16,999 bases of DNA from contig CAJKSU010000039.1 in assembly GCA_905202605.1 (NCBI GenBank), forward strand, positions 1-16,999. The letters run 5' to 3'. Below, in pieces: positions 14,676 through 16,999 of the stretch (its first letter is position 1; every line of letters starts with the position of its first letter). The position numbers and the translations under genes are program-made. The notes under the pieces were generated by a model. That model had not been told where the DNA came from. It did no database searches and worked only from the letters and a program-made list of their open reading frames with translations. Source of the stretch: an uncultured Eubacteriales bacterium. Its GTDB lineage: Bacteria > Bacillota > Clostridia > Oscillospirales > Oscillospiraceae.

Positions 14676-16066
14676 AGGTTCATACCTTTCATGGGCGAAT
14701 CCTCTGGCTGCGTACTGTTCTGCAGTTCAGACCAGTACGCGGCCAGCTCCTCCATGGTTTCCGTGTACCCATCGCCTTTGGGCCGATGCTCCGCCCACAG
14801 CTGGTACTGCTCCAGATCAATTCCCCGGTCCAGCAGGAGCTTGGCGGCTCCGACCGCCTGATTGCTGACACAGGCATAGAGCGCGTCGTAGTTGTCCGGC
14901 TCCACCGGCATCCCGTGTTCCAGCAGTCTCTCTGCCATCCACTCCTGATGCTGGCCCGTGAGGGTGCGCAGGATGCCGGCCACCTCATCGCCCGGTCGGA
15001 CGCCCTTGTCCACCAGATCCACCGCGGTCTGGAAGTCCAGCTTTTCCGCAACCCAGCGGAGAAGCTTCGGGGGCACAGAAGCAATCTGCTCCGGCGTGCA
15101 TTGGGCGATCAGGTCTTTGGCGATGTTCCGGCAGTTATTTGTATAGGCATAGAGGATCACCTCACCGTGGAGGGAGGGGAGCGGCTCCGAGAGGCGGCCT
15201 TCTGATTCCTTCACCAATGTTTGTACCCGCCAACTGTCTCCCGTTTCCACCGCCCGCTTACAGGCAGTGAGATATGCCTCCGGGGAAAACCTCTCCACCG
15301 CCGCAAGAAGTATCAGGGTCATATTTCCTCCCACGACACCGGGGCGTCCCGCCACCTCGATCAGCAGGTCATCCGTCTGGTCTGATACCCTGGGATAAAG
15401 GTTTTTGAAGGCGTCAAATTCTCCGTCCCGAATGGCCAACACGGTTTTATCGTAGTCGCTGATGTGCAGGGGGTACCGTCCCACCTCATCCATATAGGCG
15501 GTGATGCTCCCGGTCATCCGCCGCAGGAGCTGTTCCGTCTGGGACATGGCCTGTTCCTGGCGTTCCTGCTGTTCCACCAGCGCCTCGATGATGGTGCGCT
15601 GCTCCGTAGGATTCAGGTGGACGATCATGCCCTCCGGCTCCGCCCGCTCACCCTGACGGAGATGTCGGGCATAGGTTTCGCCGTCCCCGTGGAACGCCTT
15701 GGTGATGGCGGAGGAGATGAGGAACATCCGGTCCAGATCTGCGCCGGTTTCGCCCAGCGTCTTGCCGGTGATGAAACTTTTGGTGACGGGGCGGCTGTCT
15801 TCATACCACTTCAGGTACACATCTAAATAGACGCCCTCGTTGCCGCCGTAGTCGGTGGTACAGAAGATGTCGGCGTCTTTGGGGATCTCCCGGCCATTTT
15901 CCCATTCCCGGTCCATGAGAAAATACTCGTCCGGAAGATATCCCATACTTTCCAGACGGTGCTTCAGTTCCTCGAAGACTTCCTGTGCGACGCGCTGACC
16001 GGCATACTGCATCCTCCGGGGATCTCCCGGAAACGGCTCCCACTGCTCCAATTCAATTTTTTTCAT
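14672..16066 (-). CDS. Hypothetical protein with ankyrin-like C-terminal repeats
   Basis: A 464-residue soluble protein. The first half is mixed and has a YGGNEGVYLDVYLKW strand pair, a TGADLDRMFLISSAIT segment and a coiled-coil-prone stretch (ALVEQQERQEQAMSQTEQLL, about 171-190). From about 260 onward it is helical and repetitive. The last part (WMAERLLEHGMPVEPDNYDA and AAKLLLDRGIDLEQY) matches degenerate ankyrin repeats of about 33 residues. It would therefore bind another protein, perhaps the membrane protein encoded by the next gene, with which it overlaps by four bases. ATG 16066 follows AAAGGAAATTCGA. It begins 18 bases after the PP-loop gene stop. I know no defined function for it. Confidence 0.8.
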   Translation of the reverse strand: MKKIELEQWEPFPGDPRRMQYAGQRVAQEVFEELKHRLESMGYLPDEYFLMDREWENGREIPKDADIFCTTDYGGNEGVYLDVYLKWYEDSRPVTKSFITGKTLGETGADLDRMFLISSAITKAFHGDGETYARHLRQGERAEPEGMIVHLNPTEQRTIIEALVEQQERQEQAMSQTEQLLRRMTGSITAYMDEVGRYPLHISDYDKTVLAIRDGEFDAFKNLYPRVSDQTDDLLIEVAGRPGVVGGNMTLILLAAVERFSPEAYLTACKRAVETGDSWRVQTLVKESEGRLSEPLPSLHGEVILYAYTNNCRNIAKDLIAQCTPEQIASVPPKLLRWVAEKLDFQTAVDLVDKGVRPGDEVAGILRTLTGQHQEWMAERLLEHGMPVEPDNYDALYACVSNQAVGAAKLLLDRGIDLEQYQLWAEHRPKGDGYTETMEELAAYWSELQNSTQPEDSPMKGMNL

Positions 16067-16084
16067 TCGAATTTCCTTTCTCTT

Positions 16085-16894
16085 TTATAGATCTGCTGTT
16101 GGCAGTTCACCCTTCATACAGCAGGAACAGGGCAGATCCTCATCTGAGAAAGCGCCCGGAATCGCCAGCTGATTTTCATCCGCGCAGATAAAATCCCGCC
16201 AGGCCCAGTTCCGGCCCAACCCCCGCACTGATGTGAGGTTTGGCATGGCTGCGTCTTCAATCGCCAAAGCCCGCCGCAGCAAATCCGGGTAGCGGTGGTA
16301 CAATGTCCGAATTTCCCACCGCTTCATGCTGGGGCAGAAGAAGCAGGAAGACTTGCCCGGCAGGGGAAGGCCGGCATCCCGGATCGCCTGGATGCAGTCC
16401 TTTCGGCTCCAGCCCCACTCCATCAGGGGATATTCCTTCTGGTATTTTTTATCCTGAAGGTCATGAGGAAGGGCGTTGAGCAGACGGCGCTCCTCTCCGG
16501 CATCGTATCCAATGAACTTGACGACCTTTTCTCCTTTCTCCCAGGCATCAATGCAGGGCTGGTAGTGCCTGCAGAACTTTTCCTGCGGGGCAACCTTGTG
16601 CTTGAGGGAGCATTTTTTGTACCCATAAGCAATGGAGGGCAGCGTTCCTGAGCGGAGGCACTCCTGCTCCAGCGTCAGCCTCTGGCCGTTCTTCTCGGTG
16701 TACCACACCCGCGTGATCGCCGGCATCCCATGGTTCTCCAGCCAGCGGCTCATGGTGTCCAGGTAGGCATAGGTATGCGGCTGCTCGGCTCCGGGATCGG
16801 CAAAAAGGATCAGGTCGACTGGGACATGGTGCCGCCACAGTCCTACCAGCATTGCCGTGCTGTCCGTTCCGCCTCCATACCCAACCACATTCAT
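16085..16894 (-). CDS. PP-loop (PAPS-reductase-like) protein, 269 aa
   Basis: An adenine-nucleotide alpha-hydrolase fold protein. The PP-loop YGGGTDSTA (residues 6-14) binds the phosphates of ATP or an adenylated substrate. An FADPGAEQPHTY segment (31-42) and GYDAGEERR (129-137) are typical of the phage and mobile-element PAPS-reductase-like branch. Cysteines at 95, 184, 187 (SCFFCP) and 256, 258, 259 (CSCC) could hold an iron-sulfur cluster or form a thiol-transfer site. It is longer than a simple sulfonucleotide reductase core, and no cysteine/sulfur pathway genes are nearby. Sulfur modification of DNA or RNA or a defence-related role is possible but unproven; Dnd partner genes are absent. 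The start at ATG 16894 has an unusual ribosome-binding arrangement with a hairpin between SD and ATG. It is the first gene of the operon. Confidence 0.85.
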   Translation of the reverse strand: MNVVGYGGGTDSTAMLVGLWRHHVPVDLILFADPGAEQPHTYAYLDTMSRWLENHGMPAITRVWYTEKNGQRLTLEQECLRSGTLPSIAYGYKKCSLKHKVAPQEKFCRHYQPCIDAWEKGEKVVKFIGYDAGEERRLLNALPHDLQDKKYQKEYPLMEWGWSRKDCIQAIRDAGLPLPGKSSCFFCPSMKRWEIRTLYHRYPDLLRRALAIEDAAMPNLTSVRGLGRNWAWRDFICADENQLAIPGAFSDEDLPCSCCMKGELPTADL

Positions 16895-16926
16895 CGCCCG
16901 CCCGCTGTGCCGAACAGCGCCTCCTT
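16895..16926 (-). promoter_or_regulatory. Ribosome binding site split from its start by a hairpin
   Basis: The strong AAGGAGG lies 25 bases before the ATG at 16894, too far for normal use. Between them CGCTGT and ACAGCG form a six-base-pair hairpin with a five-base loop, directly after the SD, and then eight bases lead to the ATG. If the hairpin forms, the effective spacing becomes eight bases. Confidence 0.5.
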
Positions 16927-16999
16927 ATAGGCTGGAGCGTGAACCTCTGCTTTATATATAAAATGCATTAATCAAAGTTTAGGTGCCATTAAGGAAACA
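16927..16999 (-). promoter_or_regulatory. AT-rich upstream region, likely operon promoter
   Basis: Between the ribosome binding site and the window edge the sequence is markedly AT-rich compared with everything else. On the minus strand TAAACT, a 17-base spacer and TATATA form a weak -35/-10 pair near 16950-16980. This is the plausible start point of the eight-gene operon, but the match is poor and the region is cut by the edge. Confidence 0.3.

Noticed and set aside
1..16999. Integrase, excisionase, replication gene, VirB4 ATPase or toxin-antitoxin pair
   Set aside because: I looked for their motifs in every plausible frame and found none, so the element type cannot be decided from this window.

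Overview
The window is a conjugation module from a GC-rich Clostridia genome, probably a gut Oscillospiraceae or Lachnospiraceae species. The evidence is the strong GGAGG-type ribosome binding sites, the frequent GTG/TTG starts, and a VirD4-type coupling protein, a MobP-type relaxase, a DUF3991/TOPRIM protein and a DUF6103 protein arranged as in Firmicutes integrative conjugative elements (ICEs) or conjugative plasmids. No integrase, replication protein, VirB4 or mating-pore gene lies inside, so ICE and plasmid cannot be told apart. All genes but one are on the minus strand.

Reading with minus-strand transcription, positions 16894 to 8413 hold a tightly packed eight-gene operon. In order it encodes a PP-loop (PAPS-reductase-like) protein, a 464-aa protein with an ankyrin-like C-terminus, a membrane-anchored M23 peptidoglycan hydrolase, three large uncharacterised mobile-element proteins, a DUF6103 protein, and a 151-aa unknown. 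Strong translational coupling is visible (ATGA and TAATG overlaps). A clear intrinsic terminator closes the operon near 8360.

Positions 7896 to 8357 are non-coding and hold the likely origin of transfer. A very strong hairpin (8110-8138) is followed by TATCCTGC (8141-8148), which matches the IncP/MOBP nic core. GACCCCC-type repeats lie nearby. Next come a ribbon-helix-helix-like relaxosome protein (7442-7849) and the 998-aa relaxase (4423-7419). The relaxase has an HUH domain fused to about 13 Sel1 repeats. A previously easy-to-miss 44-codon ORF with an excellent ribosome binding site follows. The DUF3991/TOPRIM primase-like gene (2582-4027), the VirD4-type coupling protein (477-2291), a small HTH_36-type protein and a truncated gene at the left edge complete the transfer set.

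The single credible plus-strand gene is a 55-aa zinc-ribbon protein (2386-2553) with its own extended -10 promoter and terminator, inserted between the primase and coupling-protein genes. A recurring architecture is a hairpin or intrinsic terminator directly abutting the ribosome binding site (before the relaxosome gene, the TOPRIM gene and the coupling-protein gene), suggesting attenuation or antitermination control. If nicking follows the RP4 rule, the 8.4-16.9 kb operon is the leading region and would enter the recipient first.
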